A DNA stretch of 64,000 nt from Mycobacterium sp. MFM001 (GCF_003402475.1 NZ_BFAB01000003.1:310001-374000); one strand, 5' to 3'; positions 42,152-51,968 are shown, counted from the first letter of the stretch. Notes: a model not told the origin generated them from the sequence alone. Translations and numbers: made by a program.

Positions 42152-43627
42152 TCATGATCCGGCCGCCGATCGGGTCGACGACTTCGACGCCTCGACGTCG
42201 AAGGAGGCGGGCACCGGGTGCGGCGCGGGTTCGCCTGCCAGCGCGAGGATCTCGTCGAAACCCTCCAGAAGGCATCGGGCCCACAAATCCTCATGGCGGA
42301 CCGCGGCCCGGTCGTAGCGCGTGGTGATTGTGCAGTACCCGCCGCGCGATATCAGCACGACCATCATCGCGACGCCCGGCAGTGGCCCAATGCCATACTG
42401 CCGCAAGACTTTTGCACCGGCGAGGTACGTATCGCCCGGGTACACCGGCACATTGCTGGCCTGCACGTCGGAGGCGACCACCGAGCCGGTCATCGACTCG
42501 AGCAACGGCGTGGGCAGCACGCTGAGCACCGGGGCGATCGAACCGATGAAGTCCATCGCCGGTTCGTCACGGCGCTGGGTCATCTGGGCACGAATCTTGC
42601 GCATCCGGGCCACCGGGTCGGCGGTGCCCACCGGCGCGGCCAGGTTGACGCCGGTGAACCGGTTGCCGCCGGCCGGATCGGATTCGGCCCGTAGGTTCAC
42701 CGGCACCGCCATCGGCAGCGTGGCGATCGGCACGCCGAGCGCTTCGTGGTAGCGGCCCAGCGCACCGCACAGGCCGGCCAGATAGGCGTCGTTGATCGAG
42801 CCGCCGCCCGCCTTGGCGGCTCGGTGCAGGTCGGAGAGCGGGATGTCGATGGCCTCGGTGCGGGTGGCCAGGCTGCGCCGGCGCAGCAGCGGCGACGGCT
42901 CGGCGGCCCGGCTCATCACCCGCACGCTGGAGCGGGCGTAGCTCAGCGCCCCGGCCACCGTGGATGCGGGACGCAAAACCGCCCGCCCCACCACCGAGGC
43001 CGCGCCCCACACCGCGCCCCGAACCCCGCCGACGACGGATTCGGGAAGGTGATTGAGGCCCTCGCGCATCAGGTCGTTCGGCGACAGATCTTGCGGAATG
43101 GGTTGCGGCGGCGCGGGTCCAGCCGGCGGATCGCGCTCCAGGTCATAGATGTGGGAGAACATCTCCACGCTGCCGACACCGTCGGTGACGGCGTGGCTGA
43201 GGTGCAACAGTGTCGCGGCCCTGCCGTCGGCCAAGCCGTCGATCAGGGTGGCCGTCCACAACGGCCGCGCGATGTCCAGCGGCGACTGCAGCATCACCTC
43301 GGCCAGATCGAATACCTGCCGTAGCGTGCCCGGTTCGGCGACCCGCAGCCGTCGCACATGAAAGTCCAAGTTGAAATCGGGATCCACCACCCAGCGCGGC
43401 GCGGCCGTCGGCAGCGTCGGCACAACCACCTTCTGGCGCAGCCGCAGCACCCGCCGGGACGCGTGTTCGAAACGGGTCCGGAAGCGTTCCCAGTCCGGTG
43501 TGGTGTCGAGGATTTCCAGTGCCATGATCCCCGACCGTGTCCGCGGGTTGGCTTCCCCACGGTGCAGCAGATAGTCGACAGCTCCCAGCGCGGTGGGCAA
43601 CCCCGCCGCATCGACGGCCTCAGCCAC
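42152..43627 (-). CDS. Wax ester synthase/diacylglycerol acyltransferase (Rv2484c-like)
   Basis: This WS/DGAT family member has 491 residues, the same as Rv2484c. The catalytic HxxxDG lies in LHLSHAVTDGVG (about 145-156); the first His of the HHxxxDG consensus is Ser. The second conserved region is GGSINDAYLAGLCGALGRY and the C-terminal GP motif is visible (YGIGPLPGVAMMV). It would esterify diacylglycerol or fatty alcohol with acyl-CoA to store lipid. Start is GTG 43627. It precedes the plsC-plsB2 pair on the same strand, forming an acylglycerol synthesis block. Confidence 0.9.
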   Translation of the reverse strand: MAEAVDAAGLPTALGAVDYLLHRGEANPRTRSGIMALEILDTTPDWERFRTRFEHASRRVLRLRQKVVVPTLPTAAPRWVVDPDFNLDFHVRRLRVAEPGTLRQVFDLAEVMLQSPLDIARPLWTATLIDGLADGRAATLLHLSHAVTDGVGSVEMFSHIYDLERDPPAGPAPPQPIPQDLSPNDLMREGLNHLPESVVGGVRGAVWGAASVVGRAVLRPASTVAGALSYARSSVRVMSRAAEPSPLLRRRSLATRTEAIDIPLSDLHRAAKAGGGSINDAYLAGLCGALGRYHEALGVPIATLPMAVPVNLRAESDPAGGNRFTGVNLAAPVGTADPVARMRKIRAQMTQRRDEPAMDFIGSIAPVLSVLPTPLLESMTGSVVASDVQASNVPVYPGDTYLAGAKVLRQYGIGPLPGVAMMVVLISRGGYCTITTRYDRAAVRHEDLWARCLLEGFDEILALAGEPAPHPVPASFDVEASKSSTRSAAGS

Positions 43628-43794
43628 CGTCTCTTCCCTGTCCCGGCATCACCACTGCAGCCTCCGTTCCGACGCCTACCCAAACGCTAGTCCGGTTGCT
43701 GCGACGGCGGTAGCGATTGCCAGGATCCGCTTCAACGGCAATAATATCAGCCGGCCGGTTTACGAAAGACTTTGCCAGCGGCGCGAATTGGAAT

Positions 43795-45054
43795 TCAGCT
43801 GGCAGAAGTGGCCTGTTTGTGCGTTACGCGTCTGCGGGAACGCAGATAACGTCCGTGCACCACACCGAAAAAGTCCGCGACGGCGTCGGCCGTCAGACGG
43901 GAGCGCACGGTTCCGACGATATCGAACGCGTGGTGCGCGTTGGGCAGCTCCGCGTAGCACACGGTGCGGGCGCCGGCGTCGCGCAGTGCAGCGCAGAACG
44001 TTTGCGACTGCGCCCGCGGAATCAACGAATCGTTCGCGCCGTGCAGCACGAAAAACGGCGGAGCTTCGCTGTGCGCATGCGATATCGGCGAGGCGGATTC
44101 GAACAATCCGGGGTCGTCGGCGTAGCGCTTTTGCATCACGAAATGCTCCAGGAACGGCAGCATCAATTCGTGCATTTTCTCGGGATCGGTGAAGTCGTAG
44201 ACGCCGTAATACGGCGCGGCCGCCTGGACCGTGGTGTCGACGTCTTCGAACCCGGGCTGCAGCCGCCGGTCGTTGGCGGTGAGCGCGGCCAGCGAGGCCA
44301 GGTGCGCGCCCGCGGAGCCACCGGTGACCGCGATGAAATTCGGGTCGCCGCCGTAGTCGGCGATGTTCTCGCGGACCCACGCGATGGCCCGTTTGACGTC
44401 GACGATGTGCGCCGGCCACGCCTTGCCCGGACTCTTGCTGTAGTCGATCGACACGCAGATCCAGCCGAGCTCGACCATCCGGCCCAGCAGCGGATATGCC
44501 TGTCCCCGTTTGCCGTTGAGGGTCCAGGCGCCGCCCGGGATTTGCACCAGCACCGGGGCCCGGCAGCCGCCGGGCAGGTCCGGCCGCCGCCAGATGTCGA
44601 GCAGGTTGTCGCGACCTCCCGGCCCGTAGGAGATGTCCGAGGTCTGCGACGCGTAACGACGACGATGGCCGGCCGCGTGCAATAGTCCGCCGCGGCGCGC
44701 GCACTCGTCCTGCTCGGTGACGGGATGCGACACCCGGGCGCGGTAATTGGCGCCGAAGGATTCCTCGAGCGCCGCGGTGAGGATGCGGTCGGCCCGTTGC
44801 GCCGCCCACATCGTGGCGACCCGGCCGACCGACAGCGGACTCACCCCCGACAGCGCATGGCCGGTCAGCACCTGCGGCGAAAACTCAGCCGACAGCCATC
44901 CCGCGAACCAGGCGACGGCGAACGGCGAACCCTGCAGCAGCAGCGCGGCGGCCCGGTAGGTGTCGACCGCCTCCGCCGCCAGCTGGGCGCCGTGGCGCAG
45001 CGCCAGCGCGCCCGCCCGAGAGCACCTCGTGGTCACGTTGGTAGCCATGCTCAT
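43795..45054 (-). CDS. lipQ: Carboxylesterase/lipase LipQ
   Basis: This hormone-sensitive-lipase-like alpha/beta hydrolase is about 420 residues, matching M. tuberculosis LipQ (421). The oxyanion segment is IPGGAWTLNG in place of HGGG, the nucleophile elbow is GGSAGAHLA, with Asp in HGANDSLIP and His in NAHHAFD. Two hydrophobic stretches near residues 40-80 suggest membrane association. ATG 45054 is chosen (MSMATNV, with GGAGTGG upstream); a GTG at 45117 in frame would add 21 residues. A CRP-like palindrome overlaps the -10 region upstream. Confidence 0.85.
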   Translation of the reverse strand: MSMATNVTTRCSRAGALALRHGAQLAAEAVDTYRAAALLLQGSPFAVAWFAGWLSAEFSPQVLTGHALSGVSPLSVGRVATMWAAQRADRILTAALEESFGANYRARVSHPVTEQDECARRGGLLHAAGHRRRYASQTSDISYGPGGRDNLLDIWRRPDLPGGCRAPVLVQIPGGAWTLNGKRGQAYPLLGRMVELGWICVSIDYSKSPGKAWPAHIVDVKRAIAWVRENIADYGGDPNFIAVTGGSAGAHLASLAALTANDRRLQPGFEDVDTTVQAAAPYYGVYDFTDPEKMHELMLPFLEHFVMQKRYADDPGLFESASPISHAHSEAPPFFVLHGANDSLIPRAQSQTFCAALRDAGARTVCYAELPNAHHAFDIVGTVRSRLTADAVADFFGVVHGRYLRSRRRVTHKQATSAS

Positions 45055-45102
45055 GGCACGCCACTCCTTGACGTCGGGCCACACATCGCCGGTCAGCGTA
45101 CG

Positions 45103-45118
45103 TGTGTCGCGCGTCACA
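45103..45118. promoter_or_regulatory. CRP-like palindrome at the lipQ promoter
   Basis: TGTGTCGCGCGTCACA matches TGTGA-N6-TCACA with one mismatch. It overlaps a TAACCT -10-like box (45118-45123, minus strand) about 60 nt upstream of lipQ, so binding would block transcription. Confidence 0.3.
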
Positions 45119-45174
45119 GGTTAGCGAATCACCAATTCCGCCAAGGGGATTTCGCTCGGCGTTGCGCGTCGGGA

Positions 45175-45202
45175 CTTGGCGTTTCCCGGCGTTGGATACA
45201 CT
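45175..45202 (+). promoter_or_regulatory. Promoter of tRNA-Arg
   Basis: TTGGCG (45175-45180), a 16-nt spacer and TACACT (45197-45202) end about 22 nt before the tRNA. Confidence 0.4.
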
Positions 45203-45224
45203 GACCTGCGCGTAAGACTTTCCG

Positions 45225-45298
45225 GCCCCCGTAGCTCAGCTGGACAGAGCGCATGACTTCTAATCTTGTGGTCGCAGGTTCGAGTCCTGCCGGGGGCA
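45225..45298 (+). tRNA. tRNA-Arg (UCU)
   Basis: The 74-nt cloverleaf has acceptor GCCCCCG/CGGGGGC, discriminator A, D-arm GTAGCTCAGCTGGACAGAGC, anticodon loop CTTCTAA (TCT) and T-arm GGTTCGAGTCC. CCA is not fully encoded (ACCT). The stop codon of the convergent WS/DGAT paralogue lies 6 nt past its 3' end. Confidence 0.96.
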
Positions 45299-45303
45299 CC
45301 TCG

Positions 45304-46740
45304 TCAAGGTTGCCCGGACGTTGCCGGCACCGTGGGCGGCGCCGATTCACCCGCCAGGGCGAGTATCTCGTCGAAACCCTCATGTAGGCAGCGGGCAAAC
45401 AGTTCCTCATCCCGCACGGCGGCTCTGTCGTAGTTGACGGTGACGGTGCACCACTCGCCGGCCGACAACAGGACCACCACCATTCCCACACCAGGCACCG
45501 AGGCTAGACCGTGCTGCCGTAGCACTTTCGCCCCGGCGATGTAGATGTCATCGCGGTACGACGGCACGTTGCTGGCCACCACGTCGACGAATCCTCCGCT
45601 GCTCATCGCGCTCAGCAGGGCCGCCGGCAAAACACTCACCAGGCGCACGACCGAATGGCTGATGTCGCGCGCGGGCTCGTTTCGGCGCCGCGTCATCTGC
45701 GCGCGGATCTTGCCCATGCGAGTGACGGGATCGGCCTCGCCGACCGGGGCTGCCAGCATGACGCTGGTGACCTGGTTGGCGTCGGTCAGGTCCGCTTCAC
45801 CGCGCACATTCACTGGCACCGCCATCGGCAGCGCGTCGATCGGCGTGCCGAGCGCCCGGTGATAGCGCCCCAGCGCGCCGCAGAGGGCGGCCAGAAAGGC
45901 GTCGTTTAGAGAACCGCCCCCGGTTTTGGCGGCGCTGAGCAGGGCGGAAAGGCGGAAGTCCAGCGCTTCGCTGCGGCGTACCGGGCTGCGCTCGCGCAGC
46001 AGCGGTGACGGCTCGACGGGCCGCCTTGTCACTCGCACCGCTGATCGGGCGTAGTCCACGCCGCCCGCCAGCGCCGACACCGGGTTGCGCATCAATCGGC
46101 CAACTGCGCGCAATGCGACCCGCAGCAATCGCCGGACTCCCCTGACAATGGCTCGGGGCAGGCGCTTGATGCCCTCCCACATCAGGTCGTCGGGGGACAT
46201 GTCCTGCGGAGGTGGTGCCGGAGGTGGCGTCTGGGGCGGCGGATCGCGCTGCAAGGTGGGGATTTGCGCGAACATCTCGAGGGCGCCGATCCCGTCGGTG
46301 AGCGCATGGCCGATGCGGAAAAGGAGCGCCGACCTGCCGTCGGCAAGCCCCTCGACCAACGTGGCGGTCCACAGCGGCCGGGAGGTATCCATCGGTGTGC
46401 GCAGCATCACGTCGGCGAGGTCGAAGACTTCCCGCGTGGTGCCAGGCTTGGGCACGGGCATCCGCCGCACGTGAAAGTTCACGTCGAAGTCCGGATCCAC
46501 CACCCAGCGCGGCGCGGTCGTCGGGAGAGTGGGCACCACTACTTTCTGCCGTAGCCGCGGCACCCGGCGGGAGGCCTCTTCGAAATGGACGCAAAACCGG
46601 TTCCAGTCCGGCGCGGTGTCGAGGAAGACGACTCCCATGCTGCCCAGCCGCGCGTGGCTATGGGCTTCGCGCCGATGCATCAAATAGTCGCCGGGTGCCA
46701 GTTCGCTGGGCAGCCCGGCGGTGCCAGCGGAGTCAACCAT
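45304..46740 (-). CDS. Second wax ester synthase/diacylglycerol acyltransferase paralogue
   Basis: The 478-residue WS/DGAT is clearly paralogous to the one at 42152-43627 along its full length (shared LRQKVVVPTLPT, APRWVVDPDF, GSLNDAFLAALCGALGRYH). The catalytic segment is RIGHALTDGIG, with Gly in place of the first His of HHxxxDG. A proline-rich insert (PPPQTPPPAPPPQD) follows the N-terminal domain. Start ATG 46740. It lies between tRNA-Arg and echA14; M. tuberculosis lacks a WS/DGAT here as I recall, so it is probably a lineage-specific duplication. Confidence 0.9.
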   Translation of the reverse strand: MVDSAGTAGLPSELAPGDYLMHRREAHSHARLGSMGVVFLDTAPDWNRFCVHFEEASRRVPRLRQKVVVPTLPTTAPRWVVDPDFDVNFHVRRMPVPKPGTTREVFDLADVMLRTPMDTSRPLWTATLVEGLADGRSALLFRIGHALTDGIGALEMFAQIPTLQRDPPPQTPPPAPPPQDMSPDDLMWEGIKRLPRAIVRGVRRLLRVALRAVGRLMRNPVSALAGGVDYARSAVRVTRRPVEPSPLLRERSPVRRSEALDFRLSALLSAAKTGGGSLNDAFLAALCGALGRYHRALGTPIDALPMAVPVNVRGEADLTDANQVTSVMLAAPVGEADPVTRMGKIRAQMTRRRNEPARDISHSVVRLVSVLPAALLSAMSSGGFVDVVASNVPSYRDDIYIAGAKVLRQHGLASVPGVGMVVVLLSAGEWCTVTVNYDRAAVRDEELFARCLHEGFDEILALAGESAPPTVPATSGQP

Positions 46741-47064
46741 CGTCGCGACTCCGCTCCTGCTCCGTCGACCACGTCATCGCCCGGCTTCACCTTTCAACTG
46801 CTTCGGACCTCTGCCAAGCACAAGCTAAACCGGCCGACGCGCGGGCGGAGCTAATTGTGTGGATTCGCTGGCTGTTCGGATGGCCGCTCACCAACTCGCG
46901 AATGGCATTGGAATTGTGTCGAATAGGGGTCGCGACCTGCGGCTCTGTCGACCGGCGACGCTTGCGCGGCAACGAAAGTGTTCTACGCCTCGGCGGCGGT
47001 CGCCGATGGCCGTCCTACTACTCTGAGCTCGCCTGGCCGGATGTTTAGCTCGCGGAGGTGGCAC
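46741..47064. other. Divergent intergenic region between WS/DGAT 2 and echA14
   Basis: These 324 nt hold no convincing gene. It is a shared promoter region: a TACTCT hexamer at 47019-47024 could be the -10 of echA14, and an AATTGTGT octamer occurs twice (46853-46860 region and 46911-46918). Nothing else is recognised. Confidence 0.4.
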
Positions 47065-47823
47065 ATGACCCAGCCCGACCTCGTGCTCTACCGCGTCGAC
47101 AATCTCGTCGCGCTGATCACCGTCAACGATCCGGAACGACGCAACGCCGTCGCCGCCGCGATGTCCGCGCAGCTGCGGGCCGCGGTCGAGCGGGCCGAGG
47201 CTGATCCGGGCGTGCATGCCGTCGTGGTCACCGGCGCCGGCAAGGCGTTCTGCGCGGGCGCCGACCTGAGCGCGCTGGGCAAGGCCGCCGAGGAAGGGCT
47301 GCTGGCCCTCTACGACGGGTTCATGGCGGTCGGCAAGTGCACGCTGCCGACGATCGCGGCGGTCAACGGGGCGGCGGTCGGCGCCGGGCTGAACCTGGCG
47401 CTGGCCGCCGACGTGCGCATCGCCGGGCCGGCCGCGTTGTTCGACGCCCGATTCCAGAAGCTCGGTCTGCACCCCGGCGGCGGCGCGACGTGGATGCTGC
47501 AGCGCGCGGTGGGTCCGCAGGTCGCCCGCGCAGCATTGTTGTTCGGTATGCGTTTCGACGCGGAATCCGCTGTGCGCCATGGCCTTGCGCTGTCCGTTGC
47601 CGACGACCCGGTTGCCGCCGCACTGGAACTGGCCGCCGGGCCCGCCGCTGCGCCGCGTGAGGTGGTGCTGGCGACCAAGGCCACGATGAGCGCCACCGCC
47701 AGCCCCGGGTCGCGCGACGACCAGCAACACGAACTGGCCAAGGACACCGAGTTGGGCCCGCAGGCCACGTCGATCCGGTCACCGGAGTTCGCGGCCCGGT
47801 TGGCCGCGGCCCGGGGCAAGTAG
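47065..47823 (+). CDS. echA14: Crotonase-fold protein EchA14
   Basis: The 252-residue crotonase-superfamily protein has the oxyanion-hole segments [14 protein letters not shown] (about 59-72) and [19 protein letters not shown] (about 100). The catalytic glutamates of enoyl-CoA hydratase are not there: the E144-equivalent position in GAGLN is Asn, and the E164 position in DARFQKLG is Phe. It probably is not a classical hydratase; hydrolase, isomerase or another crotonase chemistry is possible. ATG 47065 follows GGAGG. It converges on bkdC with 3 nt between the stops. Confidence 0.9.
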   Translation: MTQPDLVLYRVDNLVALITVNDPERRNAVAAAMSAQLRAAVERAEADPGVHAVVVTGAGKAFCAGADLSALGKAAEEGLLALYDGFMAVGKCTLPTIAAVNGAAVGAGLNLALAADVRIAGPAALFDARFQKLGLHPGGGATWMLQRAVGPQVARAALLFGMRFDAESAVRHGLALSVADDPVAAALELAAGPAAAPREVVLATKATMSATASPGSRDDQQHELAKDTELGPQATSIRSPEFAARLAAARGK

Positions 47824-47826
47824 TCG

Positions 47827-48963
47827 CTACAGGTCCAGCAGCGCCGTTTGCGGTGACTCGAGGAGCCCGCGCAGCTCACCCAGGAACGCCGCGACCTGCG
47901 CGCCGTCGGCGACTCGGTGGTCGAACACGCAGGTCAGCGTCATCTGGGGCCGCACGACGACCGAGTCGTCGAGGGCCATCGGCCGCGGCTTGAGCGAACC
48001 CATTCCCAGGATGGCCGCCTCCGGATAGTTGATCACCGGCACGCCCTCGTCGAGTCCGAGCGCGCCGAAGTTCGAGACGGTGAATGTCGAGCCTTGCAGC
48101 AGCGCCGGCTTCAGCGTGCCCGCGCGGGCCTGCTCGGTCAGCCGGGCCACCGCTTCGGCGAACTGCCTGGTGGTCATCTGCTGCGCATCGGCGACGACGG
48201 GCACGAGCAGACCGCGCGGGGCGGCGACCGCGAAGCCCAGGTGCACGGCGCGGTGGGTACGCACCTGGGGCCCGTCGGGTTCGTCGACCCAGGTGGAATT
48301 CAAGATGCGGTGGTGTGTTAGCGCGAGGACCACAAACCGCAGGGTGAGCGCGAACGGTGTGACCTGCAGTTGCTCGTGCAGCCGCAGCAGATTGGTGCAG
48401 TCGACCTGGACACTGGCATGGGCATCGGGAATCTGGCTGCGGGCCAATGTCATTCGTCGAGCCATCTCGGCCTGCACGCCGCGCACCGGCAGCACGTCGT
48501 CAGTGACTTCCGCGGGTTCGGCCGCCGCCAGCACCGCTTCCCGGCTGACCAGTCCGTCCGGTCCGGGTGGCACGCTGGCCAGGTCGACGCCCAGGTCGGC
48601 GGCCAGTTTACGGACCGGTGGCTTGGCTTTCGGGCGGCGGCTGGCATCCAGCGTGTCGTCGGCGCCGTATCCCACTAGTATTGGTGTGCGCGTTGGCGAT
48701 TCGCCGTTCGACGGGGCGTCAGACGCCGTGTCGATCCGCACCAGCAGCGCGCCGACCGGCAGCACATCGCCTTCGGCGCCATGTGTCTCGACGATGCGGC
48801 CCGCGTACGGGCTCGGGATTTCGACTTCCGCCTTGGCGGTCTCCACCGAGCACAGCGGCTGGTTGAGTTCGACCTCGTCGCCGACGGCGACGTTCCAGCT
48901 CGACAGCGTCACCTCCTCGAGCCCTTCGCCGAGATCCGGGACGACGAACGGCTTGACGCTCAC
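47827..48963 (-). CDS. bkdC: Branched-chain 2-oxoacid dehydrogenase E2, BkdC
   Basis: The 378-residue E2 acyltransferase has one N-terminal lipoyl domain with the attachment Lys in [10 protein letters not shown] (about 42-51), a short linker, a peripheral-subunit-binding domain ([19 protein letters not shown]), and the catalytic domain ending in the DHRVADGAQ motif (HxxxDG). It transfers branched acyl groups to CoA. GTG 48963 overlaps the bkdB stop (GTGA). It was once called pdhC (Rv2495c); BkdABC is the branched-chain complex. Confidence 0.94.
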   Translation of the reverse strand: MSVKPFVVPDLGEGLEEVTLSSWNVAVGDEVELNQPLCSVETAKAEVEIPSPYAGRIVETHGAEGDVLPVGALLVRIDTASDAPSNGESPTRTPILVGYGADDTLDASRRPKAKPPVRKLAADLGVDLASVPPGPDGLVSREAVLAAAEPAEVTDDVLPVRGVQAEMARRMTLARSQIPDAHASVQVDCTNLLRLHEQLQVTPFALTLRFVVLALTHHRILNSTWVDEPDGPQVRTHRAVHLGFAVAAPRGLLVPVVADAQQMTTRQFAEAVARLTEQARAGTLKPALLQGSTFTVSNFGALGLDEGVPVINYPEAAILGMGSLKPRPMALDDSVVVRPQMTLTCVFDHRVADGAQVAAFLGELRGLLESPQTALLDL

Positions 48964-49991
48964 GGGAGTTCCAGGGCGCGCTCGACGCAGTCCATCAACC
49001 GGTCGGGCCCTGGCAGCCACAGCTTTTCGAGCCGCGCCGGCGGATAGGGGGTGTCAAACCCGCACGCCCGCAACACCGGGGCCTCCAACTCGTAGAAGAG
49101 CTCTTCTTGAATGCGGGCGGCCAGCCCGGCGCCGTAGCCCAGGCTTCGCGGTCCCTCGTGCAGCACCACACAGCGGCCGGTGCGACGGATCGACGCGGCG
49201 ACGGTGTCGAAATCCAACGGCACCAGTGAGCGCAGGTCGACCACTTCCAGGCTCCAACCTCGTTGGGCCGCAGCCATTTCCGCGGTCGACAAGGCGGTGG
49301 CCACCAGGCCGCCGTAGGTCAGCACGGTGACGTCGGTACCGTCGCGGCGCACCACCGCCTGCCCGATCGGGGGTCCGGGCTGCTCGGTGTCGACGACCTC
49401 GCGACCCCAGTAGCGCCTCTTCGGCTCCAGGAACATCACGGGGTCGGGACAGTTAATGGCATGGCGCAGCAGCCAATACGCGTCCGACGGAGACGACGGG
49501 ACGACAACCTTCAGCCCGGCGGTGTGCGCCCAGTACGACTCGGTGGACTCCGAATGGTGTTCGACCGCACCGATACCGCCGAACGAGGGGATCCGCACCG
49601 TGACCGGCATGTCGATTTCGCCGCGGGTGCGGGTGCGGTACTTGGCCAAATGGCTGACTATCTGGTCGAACGCCGGATAGGCGAACCCGTCGAACTGGAT
49701 CTCGGGCGCCGGCTTGAAGCCGCGCAGCGCCAGGCCGACTGCAATGCCGATCACCGCGGACTCGGCCAGCGGTGTGTCGAAGCAGCGGTCGGAACCGAAC
49801 GTCTCGGCCAGCCCCTCGGTCACTCGGAACACGCCGCCCTGCGCCGCGACGTCCTCGCCGAACACCAGCACCCGATCGTCGGCGGCCATCGCGTCGTGCA
49901 GCGCGCGGTTGAGCGCCTCCACCATGGTCAGCCGCTGTGCGGTGGCCGGCAATGTTGCGGTGCGAGTGGGTGGTTCGACGATCTGGGTCAT
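48960..49991 (-). CDS. bkdB: Branched-chain 2-oxoacid dehydrogenase E1 beta, BkdB
   Basis: The 343-residue E1 beta subunit has the transketolase pyrimidine domain ([12 protein letters not shown], then [35 protein letters not shown]) and C-terminal domain ([19 protein letters not shown]). It pairs with BkdA to decarboxylate branched-chain 2-oxoacids from Leu, Ile and Val using TPP. The ATG at 49991 is directly adjacent to the bkdA stop (49992), so the three subunits are one translational unit. Confidence 0.95.
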   Translation of the reverse strand: MTQIVEPPTRTATLPATAQRLTMVEALNRALHDAMAADDRVLVFGEDVAAQGGVFRVTEGLAETFGSDRCFDTPLAESAVIGIAVGLALRGFKPAPEIQFDGFAYPAFDQIVSHLAKYRTRTRGEIDMPVTVRIPSFGGIGAVEHHSESTESYWAHTAGLKVVVPSSPSDAYWLLRHAINCPDPVMFLEPKRRYWGREVVDTEQPGPPIGQAVVRRDGTDVTVLTYGGLVATALSTAEMAAAQRGWSLEVVDLRSLVPLDFDTVAASIRRTGRCVVLHEGPRSLGYGAGLAARIQEELFYELEAPVLRACGFDTPYPPARLEKLWLPGPDRLMDCVERALELP

Positions 49992-51083
49992 CTACGCCTC
50001 CTGGGCCAATTCCGCCTGCAGCGCTTGCCGTTGGGCTTCCAGTGCGGGCGTGATGTCGGCGTAGACCGTGGTGAACACCTCGTCGACGTCGACGTCGGGC
50101 GCGCCGAACAGTGTGTCCCGCAACTCGGTACACATCCGCTGGGACCGGGCCGCAACCCGGTCCGCCAACCGCTGCGACCACAGCCCCCGGCCCGCAAGAT
50201 AGGTCCGGTAGCGCGGAATCGGGTCCAGCGCCAGCCAGCGCTCGAGTTCGTCGCGGCTGCGGTAGCGGGTCGGGTCGTCGGAGGTGGTGTGCGGGCCGAG
50301 TCGGTAGGTGATGGCCTCGATGAGCGTCGGCCCGCCGCCGGCCCTGGCCCGGGCGGCCGCCTCGGCCATCACCGCATAGCAGGCCAACACGTCGTTGCCG
50401 TCCACCCGGATGCCCGGCATCCCATAGCCGATCGCCTTGTGCGCGATCGACGGCGCGGCGGTCTGCCGGCACAGCGGCACCGAGATCGCCCACTGGTTGT
50501 TCTGCACGTAGAACACGCAGGGCGCCCCGAAAACCGCTGCGACGTTCAGCGCCTCGTGCACATCGCCCTCACTGGTGGCGCCGTCGCCCAGGAAGGCGAC
50601 CGTCATGGAATCCTCGCCGAGGCGCTGCGCGGCCATCGCCGCCCCGACGGCGTGCAAGGCGTGTGTGCCGACCGGGATCGAGATCGGAGCGCAACATTTC
50701 TTGGTGAATTCCAGGCCGCCGTGCCAGGTTCCGCGCCACATGGCGCCGACGTGGCTGGGTGGAATACCCCGCACCAGGAACACACCCAATTCGCGATATT
50801 GCGGAAACAGCCAGTCCGACTTGCGCAGACAGGCCGCCGCGCCGACCTGCGCCGCCTCCTGGCCGCGGCACGGCGCGAACAGTGCCAGTTCGCCTTGGCG
50901 CTGCAGGTTGACGAGTTCGGTGTCCAGATCGCGGGTGAGCACCATCATCTCGTAGAGCCAGCACAGGGTTTCGTCCGGAAGCTCACGGCTGTAACGGTCT
51001 TCGGCGGTCGGCGTCCCGTCCGGTGCGACGAGTTGCACCGGATCGAGGTCGACGGTCATCGGCGTCTGGGCAAACTCGGTCAC
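49992..51083 (-). CDS. bkdA: Branched-chain 2-oxoacid dehydrogenase E1 alpha, BkdA
   Basis: The 363-residue TPP-binding E1 alpha subunit shows the GDG...NN motif (FLGDGATSEGDVHEAL to CVFYVQNNQWAI, about 166-205) and the phosphorylation-loop region YRLGPHTTSDDPTRYR. A GTG at 51083 follows GGAAGGAGG, a strong ribosome site. It heads the bkdABC operon, about 66 nt after the citE-like gene on the same strand. Confidence 0.95.
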   Translation of the reverse strand: MTEFAQTPMTVDLDPVQLVAPDGTPTAEDRYSRELPDETLCWLYEMMVLTRDLDTELVNLQRQGELALFAPCRGQEAAQVGAAACLRKSDWLFPQYRELGVFLVRGIPPSHVGAMWRGTWHGGLEFTKKCCAPISIPVGTHALHAVGAAMAAQRLGEDSMTVAFLGDGATSEGDVHEALNVAAVFGAPCVFYVQNNQWAISVPLCRQTAAPSIAHKAIGYGMPGIRVDGNDVLACYAVMAEAAARARAGGGPTLIEAITYRLGPHTTSDDPTRYRSRDELERWLALDPIPRYRTYLAGRGLWSQRLADRVAARSQRMCTELRDTLFGAPDVDVDEVFTTVYADITPALEAQRQALQAELAQEA

Positions 51084-51149
51084 ACCGCCTCCTTCCCGCG
51101 GTCACGCGGGTGCGCGGCGGGTCAGAGCAAACCCGGACGACCGGGACCG

Positions 51150-51968
51150 CTACGAGCCGGAGTCGGTCGCCAGCTGCACGATTCGCTCGGCTCGCCGCAA
51201 CACTGGCGCATCTACCATTATGCCTTCAAATGCGAAGACACCGCGTTCATCGGCGGCCGCGGCGAGCACGTGTCGCGCCCACTGCACCTGCTCGGGTGTG
51301 GGGGCGTAGCCGGCCCGGATCACCGGCACCTGGCTGGGGTGGATAGCAACCTTCGCGTCGAAGCCGACCGCGACCGCGTCGTCGACCTCGGCGCGCAGCC
51401 CGTCGAGGTCCTTGATGTCGAGGTAGACCGAGTCCAGCGCAAGGCGGCCGTAGGCCTTGGCCGCCAGCAGCGACTGCGAGCGCACGTGCCGGGCCACCTC
51501 CCGGTAGCTGCCGTCCGGGTAGCGGTTGGCGGTGCCGCCGAGCACGGCGAATAGGTCCTCTGCTCCCCACATCACGGCGACGGCGTTGTCGGCACGGACG
51601 TTGTCGGTGACGGTCAGCGCGCCCAACGGTGACTCGACCAGCACGATGACGTCCCGTGGTGCCAATGCGGTGACCTGGTCGGGCGCTTCGCATTTGGGCA
51701 GCATGACGGTGTCGTACGGTGTGTTCGCCAATGCTTCGAGATCCTGTGCTTGGTCGTCGGTGCCGGACGGGTTGACCCGCACCACGGTGCGGGCCGGGTC
51801 GAGCGGAACCTCGACGAGGGCCTTGCGCGCCGCCGGCCGGTCCGCGGCAGCGCATCCGTCCTCCAGGTCGAGGATCACGACATCGGCTGCGGCCGCAGCC
51901 TTTCCGAAACGCTCGGGTCGATCGGCCGGGCAGAACAGCCATGCCGGACCCGGATTGTCAAGCGTCAT
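51150..51968 (-). CDS. citE: CitE-like beta-hydroxyacyl-CoA lyase (Rv2498c-like)
   Basis: The 272-residue TIM-barrel lyase of the HpcH/HpaI-CitE family shows metal-binding acidic residues in VVILDLEDGCA and the VLVESPLGAL and AVMWGAEDLFA segments. CitE alone lacks the other citrate lyase subunits in this locus. The M. tuberculosis orthologue Rv2498c is reported to act in leucine catabolism and itaconate dissimilation as a bifunctional lyase; that fits its place between MaoC, fadE19 and bkd genes. It overlaps the MaoC gene by 11 nt. Confidence 0.92.
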   Translation of the reverse strand: MTLDNPGPAWLFCPADRPERFGKAAAAADVVILDLEDGCAAADRPAARKALVEVPLDPARTVVRVNPSGTDDQAQDLEALANTPYDTVMLPKCEAPDQVTALAPRDVIVLVESPLGALTVTDNVRADNAVAVMWGAEDLFAVLGGTANRYPDGSYREVARHVRSQSLLAAKAYGRLALDSVYLDIKDLDGLRAEVDDAVAVGFDAKVAIHPSQVPVIRAGYAPTPEQVQWARHVLAAAADERGVFAFEGIMVDAPVLRRAERIVQLATDSGS

